Shown: piece after piece, positions 36,373 to 47,415 of the stretch | Numbering within the stretch: the stretch's first letter is position 1 | Layout of the letters: every line of letters starts with the position of its first letter | From: Cololabis saira | Lineage: Eukaryota; Chordata; Actinopteri; Beloniformes; Belonidae | NCBI RefSeq assembly: GCF_033807715.1 | Contig: NC_084587.1 | Span: 12,067,442-12,131,441 of the forward strand | Direction: 5' to 3' | Length of the DNA stretch: 64,000 nucleotides | Notes under the pieces: model-generated | What the model was told of the DNA's origin: nothing | What the model saw: the letters and a program-made list of their open reading frames with translations, nothing else | Database searches by the model: none | Position numbers and translations under genes: made by a program

Positions 36373-36835
36373 CATTTACTGAAGAAGTTTACTGAATGCC
36401 ATCTCACCCATGGCTGTACACCGTACAGCACAGCCGAATGCTCATCGCTGCACATCCGCAGGCTCTCACGCTGGTTCACCTTCATTTACAAATCCATACT
36501 CAGACTGCTCCGGCCTCACCTGTGCAACTACGTGACCCGAACCCGAAGCCCCTCTGCTCCCCGCTCCCGAAGTACAGTACAAGCTTGGAAACAAAGCTTT
36601 TGAATATGCTGCTCCATCCTCCTGCAATAATGTTCAAACGCACATTAAATTGACAGAACTCATTACTCTTTGAAAACAGTTCCCTCGATGGGAACAGTTG
36701 TTTGATCTGAATTGTTTTGACGGCGATGATTGTTTGATTGTGTTTTGTTCTGTTGGATATATTTTAACTTCTTGGCCAGGTCTCTCTCGGAAAAGAGATT
36801 TTAATCTTAATGAGACTTCCACCTTGTTAAATTAA

Positions 36836-38409
36836 AGGGAACCTATTATGAAAAACACGTTTTTTCTTGCTTTAACATATATAAAGTGGTCTCCCCTCAG
36901 CCTGCCAACTCAGAGAAGGAGGAAAACAACCAAATTCTGCAGTGTCTGAACAGCCGCCCGGATGAGCCGTCCAGTGTGATGTGGATCTACGAGCCGTTCA
37001 GATTCTGCTCCCGTCGTTACGTAACCAAAATGCAATTTACATAGGTTGGCCTCCGACGCATGAAACCACGCCCACAACTAACTCTGCCGGCCGGAGCTTC
37101 CGCCATTTTTTCGTAGCGGTGTATCGCGTCATTCAGGCAGCCAATCAGCACAGAGCCTCATTATCATAGCCCCGCCCACTCAGAATCCTGCATAGATAAT
37201 GAGGTTAGAGAATGAGAAGATACAGACATGGCTCAGAGGCTGAATTTCTAATTTATTTAGCAAAAACAATCAAAAGCTTGTTTTTAACCCTTGTGCTGTC
37301 TTCGGGTCAAGGAGGAAAGGAAGGAGGAAAGGAAGGAGGAAGGAAGGAAGGAAGGAAGGAAGGAAGGAAGGAAGGAAGGAAGGAAGGAAGGAAGGAAGGA
37401 AGGAAGGAAGGAAGGAAGGAAGGAAGGAAGGGAGGAAGGAAGTAAAGAAGGAAGGAAGGAAGGAAGGAAGGGAGTAAAGAAGGAAGGAAGGAAGGGAGTA
37501 AAGAAGGAAGGAAGGAAGGAAGGAAGGAAGGAAGGAAGGAAGGAAGGAAGGAAGGGAGAAAAGAAGGAAGGAAGGAAGGAAGTAAAGAAGGAAGGAAGGA
37601 AGGAAGGAAGGGAGTAAAGAAGGAAGGAAGGAAGGGAGTAAAGAAGGAAGGAAGGGAGAAAAGAAGGAAGGAAGGGAAAAAGAAGGAAGGGAAAAAAGAA
37701 GGAAGGAAGAAAAGAAGGAAGGAAAGGAGTAAAGAAGGAAGGAAGGAGGGAAGGAAGGAAGGAGGGAAGGGAGTAAAGAAGGGAGTAAAGAAGGAAGGGA
37801 GTAAAGAAGGAAGGAAGGGAGAAAAGAAGGAAGGAAAGGAGTAAAGAAGGAAGGAAGGGAGTAAAGAAGGGAGTAAAGAAGGGAGAAAAGAAGGAAGGAA
37901 GGAATGGAGGAAAGAAGGAAGGAAGGGAATGAAGAAGGAAGGAAGGGAGAAAAGAAGGAAGGAAGGAAGGAAGGAAGGAAGGAAGGAAGGAAGGAAGGAA
38001 GGAAGGAAGGAAGGAAGGAAGGAAGGGAGTAAAGAAGGGAGTAAAGAAGGAAAGAAGGGAGTAAAGAAGGAAGGAAGGGAGAAAAGAAGGAAGGAAGGAA
38101 GGAAGGAATGGAGGAAAGAAGGAAGGAAGGGAATGAAGAAGGAAGGGAGGGAGGAAGGAAGGGAGGGAGGAAGGAAGGAAGGAAGGAAGGAAGGAAGGAA
38201 GGAAGGAAGGAAGGAAGGAAGGAAGGAAGGAAGGAAGGAAGGAAGGAAGGAAGGAAGGAAGGAAGGAAGGAAGGAAGGAAGGAGGAAGGAAGAAGGAAGG
38301 AAGGAAGGAAGGAACAGGAGAATTAGGTCATTTTGACCCAAAGACAGTACAAGGGTTAATACATTCAAGGCCTGTTTAAAATAGGTATTAGATGCATAAT
38401 AGGTCCCCT
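36836..38409. mobile_element. T2/Kolobok-like MITE with TTAA target site
   Basis: The ends AGGGAACCTATTATGAAAAA and CATAATAGGTCCCCT are inverted repeats flanked by TTAA (36832-36835 and 38410-38413). This fits the TTAAAGG terminal pattern of T2/Kolobok-type elements known from frogs and fish. A CCAATCAGCA block lies at 37141-37150. The piggyBac-like MITE at 37288-38355 is nested in it. Confidence 0.75.
37288..38355. mobile_element. piggyBac-like MITE swollen by (GGAA)n, copy 1
   Basis: The ends CCCTTGTGCTGTCTTCGGGT and ACCCAAAGACAGTACAAGGG (written without the intervening bases) are inverted repeats, flanked by TTAA at 37284-37287 and 38356-38359. A CCCTT terminus and TTAA duplication are hallmarks of piggyBac. 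Almost the whole interior (37311-38312) is interrupted GGAA repeat, which generates a 403-codon false frame. A second copy is at 56623-59813. Confidence 0.85.
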
Positions 38410-38593
38410 TTAAGGCTCTGATGCGACAACTGGCTAAAAGTAAACAAACAACATGCGCCTGCACAAACCCGTGCATGACAGGCAGACACACAAGGGGAGA
38501 AGGGACTATTTCTTTCATTTTTATTTTTTAAACCACTTTATCCCTATGAACGCAATTGTTATATAGTCCAACTTTCCTTATTTTATTCAGCAC

Positions 38594-39166
38594 TGTAGCA
38601 CCCTATAATGTAATAACTTCCTGAAAATGTAATAACGCCTGAAATGTAATAAAATTTGTACTTAACTCAATCGAAAATGTAATAAAAACCAATAATGTAA
38701 TAACTTCACCAATAATGTAATAAAATATCCTGACGGATGTAATAAGATTTTTACCGATAATGTAATACCTTATTACATTATTGGGAATTTATTACATGGT
38801 ACTCAAAGTCTGCAATTTAACCCAATAGTCATTCTGGTGTTTCAAATACAGCGTATAAAACATTCTTAGATACTTAAAACACAAAATGCAGAACTCTGGA
38901 CTGAAAATGAACATATTAAATTGTCAAGTATTACTGTACATTAGCAGTTTTGAAGAAAAAAAAGACCCACCTGAAAATGTAATAAATTTCCAATAATGTA
39001 ATAAGGTATTACATTATCGGTAAAAATGTTATTACAATATCAGTCAGAATATTTTATTACATTATTGGTGAAGTTATTACATTATTGGATTTTATTACAT
39101 TTTCGATTGAGTTAAGTGCAAATTTTATTACATTTTCAGGAAATTATTACATTATAGGGTGCTACA
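38594..39166. mobile_element. MITE with subterminal arrays of AATGTAATAA
   Basis: The ends TGTAGCACCCTATAATGTAA and its reverse complement at 39147-39166 are perfect inverted repeats, flanked by the 5-bp direct repeat AGCAC (38589-38593 and 39167-39171). The 10-mer AATGTAATAA or its complement recurs about seven times in each subterminal region, while the centre is unique. Such arrays often bind transposase. I cannot place the superfamily. Confidence 0.75.
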
Positions 39167-39171
39167 AGCAC

Positions 39172-40310
39172 ACTTTTTTTTTTCCCCCTTTGCCCCGAGC
39201 CCCCACGCAGCAGTGGGCCCGGGGCGGCCGCCCCCTCTTCCCCCCGCCTGCTCCGCTAGTGCTCACGATACATGGCCCCGTTCATTCTTCCCCTTACACG
39301 GATCAGTGCTCTTAGCCCCAGGAAATGAACTACTGGTATGAAAAACAAACATTGACAAAAATAATGTTCAGTCAAGGCAGATGTAATGAGTAGCAGTGAG
39401 GACTGAGTGCGAGTGGCCATCGGCTGCACAGAATCCTTCTCCATCGTCACAGCGGGACTGCAGGTCAGCGTGCAGCTCTGGACGCTCTGGGCCGCTCTAG
39501 TCTTGTCCTGTAGCTGCAGCTACGACTACAGACTCTTAACACACTTAACACTTTATTATGGTTCATGAAAGGATATTTAACGACATTTATTCTCTGTTTG
39601 AATAAATGTTTCTTTCAGGAAACCCGAATCACTGAACCATCTGGAGGAGGCTCTGTAACTCTGTAACCCACAGCAGGTTCAGTAAAAAATTGGTTATTTT
39701 TTAATTATAAATGCAATTATTTCAGCTGAATGTTCCATTAAAAGCGAAATTACAAAGAAAAATCAACAGGTAAGAGGTTTAGGGGAGAAAAAGAAAAAAG
39801 ATTACCTGAATTGGTTCATCTCTATTAATTTTAATTTGAAAAAGCCTCTGTAATTGTATGAAACAGCGAGGTGCTATCAGCAGACATTACTCGGGAACAT
39901 AATAGTACATTTGTGTTTTCAGCTGTGGATAATTAAAATTTAGTGCACATTTATGGAGAATTATTCTTTCAGGCAGAGGAGGGTGCGCTAATTAGGACTG
40001 ACATAAACTATAGCTCTCCGGCCGCTTGCATAACAACCGTAAAACCTATGTGTTTCATCTATCTGCCGTATGGACAGACATTAATGTGCCACTTTATTTA
40101 GGATGAATATCGCTTTTATTTGGAACTCTTGATAGTTTTGATTAAAAAAAAACAACTGTTAATAAAAAATAAAATGAAATAGACACTTATCTTATCAACA
40201 GAGCTGTATATTTGTCATGTTATAATTCTGACTTCAGAAACTGATCTTCCCTCATCCCTACGATTTTAGTCCTTAAACGCCATTAAACGTGACAAAGAGG
40301 TTCAGGGAGG
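39172..40310. other. No gene recognised
   Basis: A GC-rich patch at 39185-39260 looks like a decayed transposon end. The remainder is AT-rich unique-looking sequence. Frames at 39085-39341 have no recognisable domain. Confidence 0.5.
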
Positions 40311-40318
40311 GTCTAGGT

Positions 40319-40848
40319 CAGGGGTCGGCAACCCGCGGCTCTGGAGCCGCATGCGGCTCTTTAGCGCCGCCCTAGTGGCTCCTGGAGCTTTTTCAAAAAT
40401 GTTTGACCTTTTTTTTTTTCTTTTTTTTTCTATTTTTTTTCCTTTTTTTCTTCTTTTTCTTCTCTTTTTTCTTCCTTTTTAATCTCAACATTTCAACTTT
40501 TTTCTTCAAAATTTTTACTTTTTTCTCGACATTTTGACTTTTTTCTCGAGATTTTGATTTTTTTCTCTACATTTCAAATTTCTTCTCCACATTTCGTCTT
40601 TTTTCACGACATTTTGACTTTTTTCTCAACATTTCAACTTTTTTCTCAACATTTCAAATTTTTTCTCGAAGTGCAATGAAAAAAAAAAATCTTGCCCCAG
40701 TCATAACTAATATAGAAACATGCAGCATGTGTTGCCTTCATTCTAGGGCTTATACAAGACTTTTCATTTTTTGCGGCTCCACACATATTTGTTTTTTGTG
40801 TTTTTGGTCCAATATGGCTCTTTCAACATTTTGGGTTGCTGACCCCTG
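40319..40848. mobile_element. hAT MITE, CAGGGGTCGGCAACCCGCGG family, copy 2
   Basis: The ends are CAGGGGTCGGCAACCCGCGG and GGGTTGCTGACCCCTG. The perfect TSD GTCTAGGT is at 40311-40318 and 40849-40856. The interior minisatellite (TTTTTTCTCGACATTT-like units) is shorter than in copy 1. Confidence 0.9.
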
Positions 40849-40980
40849 GTCTAGGTTAATCAGCGCTGCAGCATCACAACAGGAGAACGAAAGGCTTGTC
40901 AGTCAAAACGCTCTTAAAGCAACCGATCAGTATAATAAAATGATTTAATAAAGTTAATTTTCTTCCTGGCTTTACAATTT

Positions 40981-41062
40981 AACTTGCTGATTCTTTTCGT
41001 CTGACAAGAATATTTCGATTTTTACATATCAAGTATGTCTGAGGAAAAGAATCAGCAAGTTA
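40981..41062. repeat. Imperfect hairpin (AACTTGCTGATTCTTTTC arms)
   Basis: AACTTGCTGATTCTTTTC (40981-40998) pairs with GAAAAGAATCAGCAAGTT (41045-41062) around a loop of about 46 nt. It lies in intronic DNA. No family was recognised. Confidence 0.6.
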
Positions 41063-41212
41063 AAAAGTATAATAACATGTTAATAATATCTCCCTTTTGT
41101 TCACTACATCTTGCTGTACTGGTTTCATGGCGCTGCCCTGTGATGCCAACCAGAGGTTTTCTGAAGTGGAAGTGCAAATAGGCAGAATGGCCACGGCCAC
41201 CATACGTCAATC

Positions 41213-42124
41213 TAGGGCTGAAACGATTCCTCGAATAATTTGAGTAATTCGATTACAAAAAATGATCGAGGAATTTTCTCTGCCTCGAGGAATCGTTTAA
41301 TTTTGCAGCTCAAAGCTGGTATTTCGCCCGAACTACGTTTAATGTGGCACAGCGCGCTGGTACAGCACGTAAAGTTAGAAGAAAGAGGCGGCGGATATGT
41401 TTGGTTTTAGTAACATTATGCTCAGGCAGTCTGCAATGGCCCAGACGGGAGACACATGTAGCTCTGTGCTTAACTTTTATTTTTAATCCACTCTATATTC
41501 TTCTGGTCCGCTCTCCGATATGTTCCCCTAAAGCCTGAATTATGGTTCCGCGTTAAATCGACGCAGAGCCCACGCCGTAGGGTATGGCGTGGGCTCTGCG
41601 TCGATTTAACGCAGAACCATAAATCAGCCTTCACCCGGTACATACATAGGTTTCTCTAAACATCTGTTCCCGCTACAGTTTTAACTAAAAGAAAATGTGC
41701 TCCAATACAGCAGGTCTCATAATTTTATTTTGAACACTGCCAAAACTCAAAATCTTAAAGACTTTAACTTAAAACTTAACTAGAACTTAAAATTTGCTTG
41801 ACACAAATGAAAGTTCAATTTAAACACGTGGGACAAACACCTAACCTTTTAAGTGATGTATGTTATCAGGTGTAATGGCATTTTTAGGTTAGAAATAAGA
41901 AAACTTCTTGGAAAGATCCTTAGTTATTTGAGTGAAGGCACAGCCATGAACCTACTGGATTATATAATTTAGTCTTAGTGATGTCAATTAACATCTAACA
42001 TCTTATGTATATTTATAATTGCTCTTTAACTAAACAAAAATATGTTTTATCCGATTACTCGATTAATCGATGGAATTTTCAATAGAATACTCGATTACTA
42101 AAATATTCGATAGCTGCAGCACTA
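41213..42124. mobile_element. hAT MITE (TAGGGCTGAAACGATTCCTC end)
   Basis: The ends are TAGGGCTGAAACGATTCCTC and ATTCGATAGCTGCAGCACTA. The perfect 8-bp TSD CGTCAATC is at 41205-41212 and 42125-42132. ATTCGATTAC/GATTACTCGATTA motifs are subterminal. A palindromic MITE sits inside at 41532-41630. Confidence 0.85.
41532..41630. mobile_element. Near-perfect palindromic MITE (99 bp)
   Basis: GCCTGAATTATGGTTCCGCG on the left pairs with the right arm ending ACCATAAATCAGCC. The two arms of about 45 nt carry CGACGCAGAGCC and GGCTCTGCGTCG around a few unpaired bases. A longer relative is at 43089-43218, and half-arms appear inside the hAT MITEs at 22810, 30138 and 60325. Confidence 0.8.
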
Positions 42125-42132
42125 CGTCAATC

Positions 42133-42724
42133 ACATCGTTTTTTTAAATGTTGCTTCCAAAACAATGTGAAACGTTTGCCCCCAGGGCTGAAACGAGGGC
42201 CAGCAGAGCCCCCGCTGCTCGCGGCGTATCGGCCCGCCTGATATCCTGCAGATACCAGCATACGTCCACTTGGAACGAGTCTGAAATCGTCGCTCACGGC
42301 TCCGGGGCTTCCCGGTTATCAGATGTCGCTTTGGTGTCTGGTGCCTTCCGGGTGGCCGCCAGTCACAGCAGGCTGTTAGTAACATTAACAAATAATCATA
42401 CACGCTACCACCAGCATGTCCTCTGCAGACGAGGAGTCACTCAGGTGGACAGATGGAATATAGACAGACAACATGCTAAAATATAGACAGTGATGTCATG
42501 AACACCCCAAACCTCCAAAGTCATGCAAACTCACTACGATGAAGCCGAGATACTGAGGTCAGAGGTGAGCGCCACATCGGCTGCCGATTATGTGTCAGAG
42601 TGGGTGATAATAACTATACTATTATTGTGCTGCACACTAACGATAGAGCAGACGTTAGAGGTTACAGAAGCACCAAAAGACTGAATGAAACACATACAGT
42701 ACACAGATGCATGTACATGCACAT

Positions 42725-42738
<14 letters not shown>
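42133..42738. other. No gene recognised
   Basis: Overlapping frames at 42131-42403 (-) and 42148-42486 (+) show no recognisable domain or splice context. A (TA)n microsatellite at 42738-42774 precedes the next hAT element. Confidence 0.5.
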
Positions 42739-42774
<36 letters not shown>

Positions 42775-42777
<3 letters not shown>

Positions 42778-43915
42778 GGGTGTAACGTTACACGTATTTG
42801 TATTGAACCGTTCGGTATAGCGTGTTCGGTTCGGAACGGAGGCGTACCGAACGAGTTTCCACACGGACATATTAAGTAGAGGACCGCGAGTTGTGGAGCA
42901 GAGCGCTGCTGCAGCTGCACATTAGGCACACCGAGAAACAATAAGCAACAGTTGCAGCCGACGTCAGGGCTAATGCCGCTAGTATTGGCAATAACCCGTG
43001 CTTATTAATCACAAAACACAGGTTAAACATCATGACCAAATCCGCTCCGGCCCTGTGTGTCAGTATCAGCGCAGACAGACTGCAGCTTCGCCTGAATTAT
43101 GGTTCTGCGTTAAATCGACGGCGTAGCCGACAGCGTAGGTTCGCGGTGCGGTGTGCAACGCCGCGAACCCTACGCCGTCGGCTCTGCGTTCGTGTGACGC
43201 GGAACCATAAATCAGCCACCGGGAGCAAAGGCTCGCTGGGTTGATGTTGATCCGCGGACCAAACTTGTTAAGGAGCATCAAACTCACTCTTATCTACGCG
43301 AAAATAACGCTAAAATATAAAGAAGGCGTCCCAAAGTGTGATCTATGGTGAAATAGGAAAATTAAGATGTGTACGCTATATGTGTAGGCTGTTCCCACTG
43401 TTCCCTTCAGTTCTGCAGCGCAGCTTGAAACCCCGCCCACCCCCGCCCCGCTGCAGGCACTGACGCTTTCAGTGTGAATGCACCAAGCGGCGAGATGCTG
43501 GCGTCAGGACGCCCGTGATGCTTTCAGTGTGAACGCAGGGTTATAAATGTTATTTAATCTGAGCAACAACTTTAAACTGTTCAGTGTTGCATTTGTTCAA
43601 TTTTGCACATTTGATGTAGAAAAGATTTGTTTTTAAGATTTAAGATTTTGTTGTTTATAAGTCTGAGCCTTATAAATGTTATTTAATCTGAGCAACAACT
43701 TTAAACTGTTCAGTGTTGCAACTGTTCAATTTTGCACATCAGGAAGATATTTTTTTTTAAGTCTGAGCCAATGTTATTTTGTGTGTGTGTAATAAACAAC
43801 TAGCACGTTTATATTTTGCATTTTGTTTTCTTACTGTACCGAAAATGAACCGAACCGTGACCTCCAAACCGAGGTACATACCGAACCGAGATTTTTGTGT
43901 ACCGTTACACCCCTA
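42775..43915. mobile_element. hAT MITE (TAGGGGTGTAACGTTACACG end)
   Basis: The ends TAGGGGTGTAACGTTACACG and CCGTTACACCCCTA are inverted repeats. The flanking ATATATAT on both sides fits an 8-bp TSD, although it lies in TA-rich DNA and could be chance. It contains a nested palindrome (43089-43218) and a direct duplication of about 75 bp with a period near 122 bp (TATAAATGTTATTTAATCTG at about 43543 and 43670). Subterminal CGAACCG/CGGTTCG motifs are present. Confidence 0.8.
43089..43218. mobile_element. Palindromic MITE, longer variant (about 130 bp)
   Basis: It has the same outer arms as 41532-41630 (CCTGAATTATGGTTCTGCGT and GCGGAACCATAAATCAGC). The central arms GCGTAGGTTCGCGG and CCGCGAACCCTACGC differ from the shorter variant. 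It is nested in a hAT MITE. Confidence 0.75.
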
Positions 43916-43989
43916 ATATATATACATACATATACATATATATATGTATGTATGTGTATATGTATATATATATATATATAGTCTATAGT

Positions 43990-44253
43990 CCTCTTACAAA
44001 AACGAGCCATACGTATTAATAGGGTGGGATACTACAGTATGAACATACAAATCCATTGTTTTTAAAATCCCATGTTATGACATTTTATGATTTGGTTTAT
44101 TATAAAATAATGCAAATTATATATAAAGCTAAATTAAAGTTACTCCCTGTCTGTGTACAACAGCTTTTCTCAATACATGAGTCAAAATATAATTTGCGTG
44201 ATGTTTGTAAATTTGTTGTACAAAAAGCTAGAAAAGAGACTAAAATGACATAT

Positions 44254-44307
<54 letters not shown>

Positions 44308-44626
44308 CTAGATTTACGAATGTGCAGCTCATTTTCGGTTTACAAAAAAAAGATTTGCAGAGCAATCTTTGAAAGCTACAAATGTTAATGTTTATTTGTT
44401 TTTGTTTGTTTCTGTTCTCTGATATTTATATATATAAAAAAAGTATTTCCTACTATATATGTAACCCTTATTGGTCCTCCTTTTCTGGTTTAGTTTTGCT
44501 ATTGTTTGTTTGTAGGACAGGCATTAATATAAGCACTATGCTTCTGCCTGTGCCTTTTCAGTCACTATTTTTTCGATAATGTTTGTGTTGATAATGCTTG
44601 TAGTGTGATGTGACTGAATAAAGAAT

Positions 44627-44676
<50 letters not shown>

Positions 44677-44680
44677 TATT
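43990..44680 (+). pseudogene. LINE ORF2 C-terminus with (AATC)n tail
   Basis: The + frame from 44056 includes YYKIMQIIYKAKLKLLPVCV and later ESKYNLRDVCKFVVQKARKE, the C-terminal domain also seen on the minus strand at 53250-53540. A (TA)n insertion at 44256-44303 breaks the frame, and a KKKICRAIFESYKC tail follows. The 3' UTR ends in AATAAAGAATTTC and about 11 AATC units (to 44675). It is a 5'-truncated, dead copy. Confidence 0.7.
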
Positions 44681-45269
44681 AATTACAACGTTATTCCTGA
44701 TTCCACCAGCAGACATGGCTGCAGCGTCTCACACGCTGCAGGGAGGCGAGCCTGTAATTGGTAAACGATGCTTGAGTCTCCAGAGTCGCTGATGTCGTTC
44801 AAACTGTAACCTCTGGGGCACAAATGAAGCTCTGCAGCACTCAGCCCTGTGGGGGGGGGGGTCTGCTGGTGGAGGTGAGCTGCTGTTACAGCAACATCCA
44901 TGATTAGTCCAGGATTAGTTTTCTACTTCGTCATTGCTTCCTCGAGTCCCTTCACCTTCTCCACCTCCCCGCACCGCTGTGGGTTGGTTTCATCCCTGTC
45001 GATGTACACGACTCGGACAAGAATCCTTTTACTTTGGCGGGTTTGTGCTGACAGTCGGGACGAGAAAACCACAGGAAGAATAACGGCACTTCCTGACAGT
45101 AATCATATATCCTGCTGGATGAAAGTTGACGTGATGCCGTGATCTCAGTCATCCCTCAGCAGAACGATTCAATCCTGAAAAGCTGGAGACCGCCGACATG
45201 ATTGTACACTCATCACGGCCCTTCACGTGTCGCCGTCGGTTACCTACATTCGTTAATAAGCTGTCATGA
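44681..45269. other. No gene recognised
   Basis: Several short overlapping frames without domains are present. A poly-G run lies at 44851-44860. No exon is supported. Confidence 0.5.
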
Positions 45270-45277
45270 CTTGTTTT

Positions 45278-46010
45278 TAGGGCTGGGGATCGATTCAAAT
45301 GTCAAGAATCGATTCGATTCCGATTCTTAAGATTCAGAATCGATTATCAAGATTTGATTCGATTCGATTCCGATATTGATTTGGGTTAGTGTTATTAAAA
45401 CTGTTTTTTGAGCAGTTGCATGAATTATATGACTGTAGTTCTGCAACATATTAATACTAGTATTATATTGAGATTAAAAAGCAAGTATTGGCAGCTAATG
45501 ATGCTGTAAGGATCAATCAGCTCCCAGAATGCTGATAGAACTGCTTTCAGAAACATCGTGTGGGTCAGAATTACCAAACAGATCCAGGGAGGAAACAGAG
45601 ACGGATGAAATCGGTTTTATTTTTTCCCACATTCCGTTTTTATTTGTTCCATTTTCGATCTATTTTGGTTTTTAGCATTTTTTGCAAATGTAACCCCAAG
45701 ACAGTATATAAAGTAATGAAATATAGACAATGTATGCAATTATAACCTAACACTTTAATGTTTTCATACCTTTAAACATATTTAAAGGCAAAAAAATGGC
45801 ACCAGTTATTCTCGTGTCCAACAAAACATTCCTTTTTTTGGGAAAAACAAAAAAATAACCAAAAGTTGTAATGTAATGATGAAAAAAAAATTAAAATACA
45901 TAAATAAATTTAAAAAAAAAAATCGATCTTTAGACATATGAATCGATTTTTAGGAATTAATATGACAATCGATTTAGAATTGGGAAATCGATTTTTTCAA
46001 CACAGGCCTA
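45278..46010. mobile_element. hAT MITE (TAGGGCTGGGGATCGATTC end)
   Basis: The ends are TAGGGCTGGGGATCGATTC and CGATTTTTTCAACACAGGCCTA (final CCTA matching TAGG). The perfect 8-bp TSD CTTGTTTT is at 45270-45277 and 46011-46018. GAATCGATT blocks repeat at both subterminal regions. Confidence 0.8.
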
Positions 46011-46320
46011 CTTGTTTTTTAACATTTTCTCCATACAGACTCCAGAAGTATTTAAAAATGCTCCTTACATCAACTTCTTCCCTCCTATTTAGACAAATAA
46101 AATGTCTTCACTTGGATTTCTGCTTCTGATATGAACTATCTGAAACCGGATTGCCTTCTTCCTGGTCGTGCTCTCTGTAGCACACTTGAAGATGAAACCT
46201 TTTATCATAAATGTCACCTTGACTCTTTGAATGATCATTACTTCAAAAATAGGGCTGTTTTGTTTGGCGTCAGATGTAGTAAATAATGATAAATACATGA
46301 CAGAAATGAAATAGACGGAG

Positions 46321-46948
46321 TAGGGCTGGGCGATATATCGAGATTTTAATATATATCGATATATTTTCAAACACGATATGGTACGAGACAATATCGTTTA
46401 TATCGATTTAAAAAAAAAAAAAAATTTACATTTTTTTTTAATGATTTTGATATAGCTTATTTTGTGACAAATTGACTTGAATGTTTTATTTGAGATTTGC
46501 ACAAATGTTTTGTTATTTGCACAACTGTCAACCTCAGTGGAAAAGTCTGCCTGTTACTGTCTACATTGTATTAATTGCACAGTGTATTTTAATTTAATTG
46601 TTATGCAGGAAAGGGATATTTGTTTTATTTTATTCAAGAAGCATTTTTATTCTATATATGCAGGCAGTTTATTTTTATTTCATTTGTTTTATACATTTTG
46701 ATATTGTGCAGACCTCTGTTAACAAAGGTACCTGTGTGACATTTGGCACGAGGCTTCGTATTAAAACTGACTGTTTTTTTAAGGGTTTGCCTCAGAAAAA
46801 AATGAAGCTAACAGAGATGCTATGCTATAATGCTTTGGGGGAAACCCCAATTAAGGCACAGAAAAAATATCGAGATATATATATGGAGTATCGCCATTTA
46901 GCTAGAAAATATCGAGATATGACTTTTGGTCCATATCGCCCAGCCCTA
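46321..46948. mobile_element. hAT MITE, GGGCTGGGCGATAT family, next to grin2b exon
   Basis: The ends are TAGGGCTGGGCGATATATCG and CATATCGCCCAGCCCTA. The perfect TSD AGACGGAG is at 46313-46320 and 46949-46956. It is an inverted relative of 18579-19199. It ends 89 bp before the first exon at 47038. The 167-codon frame at 46598-47101 crosses it and enters the exon in the wrong frame. Confidence 0.9.
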
Positions 46949-47037
46949 AGACGGAGGAAGTATATCTGTTCCTCGCAGGAGGTGGAAACGCTCGTGACCG
47001 TGTTTAACAACCGGCTTTGTTTCCTTGTGGTTTCCAG

Positions 47038-47181
47038 GACGACCAATCCATGTTTTTCCAGTTCGGGCCGTCCATCGAGCAGCAGGCCTCCGTCATGTTG
47101 AACATCATGGAGGAGTACGACTGGTACATCTTCTCCATCGTCACCTCGTACTACCCCGGTTACGAGGACTTCGTCAACAAG
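47038..47181 (+). CDS. grin2b: grin2b exon (amino-terminal domain, residues about 138-185)
   Basis: This is the first of three exons of an NMDA receptor GluN2B subunit, the glutamate-binding subunit of a synaptic cation channel. The 48 codons start [20 protein letters not shown] and contain [20 protein letters not shown]. The exon is bounded by a TTTCCAG acceptor and a GTAAAT donor, and it starts and ends in phase 0. About 43 of 48 residues match human GluN2B as I recall it, well above GluN2A, 2C or 2D. It encodes part of the upper and lower lobes of the extracellular clamshell (ATD). In mammalian numbering, F176 of the ifenprodil pocket is tyrosine here, while P177 is kept. No stop or frameshift is present. 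Whether this is the teleost a or b paralogue cannot be decided here. Confidence 0.92.
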
Positions 47182-47415
47182 GTAAATCAGCACCAAGACA
47201 CACGTGAAATATTTGAGCTGCATTTGCTCTTACAGGGACGGGGGACGTCGTCTCTGTCTGACATGCTCCTCTAAGTGTCCCACTTGTCAAAGCCAGTTAA
47301 ATCAAGAGACTTAAAGAGGGATATCTGGAATGACAGATGCCTTAATGTGAAGTGACTCCAGTAGCATCAGCACGCTGCTAATGGGAAAGCTAATGGCTGA
47401 AAACACATTCAGCTG

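Larger units (their letters stand above)
34950..36833 (+). pseudogene. LINE ORF2 C-terminal remnant, split by nested MITEs
   Basis: The first piece reads DTFLPVLDYCDLLSVNCPDH (about 34960-35019), like the LDYC motif of L2/Rex-type ORF2. The second piece (36381-36833) includes FIYKSILRLLRPHLCNY, and after a stop ends in RKRDFNLNETSTLLN, a common LINE ORF2 terminus. Stops and frame changes make it non-functional. A MITE at 35022-36372 with TSD CATTTACT separates the pieces. Confidence 0.65.

Noticed and set aside
42131..42486. A possible gene in a locally GC-rich stretch with frames on both strands
   Set aside because: No recognisable domain, no matching splice sites and no second exon; it lies between two hAT MITEs.
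46598..47101. A 167-codon + frame reaching into the first grin2b exon
   Set aside because: It crosses a complete hAT MITE and reads the exon in the wrong frame. The exon frame is fixed by the conserved [11 protein letters not shown] text and the splice sites.
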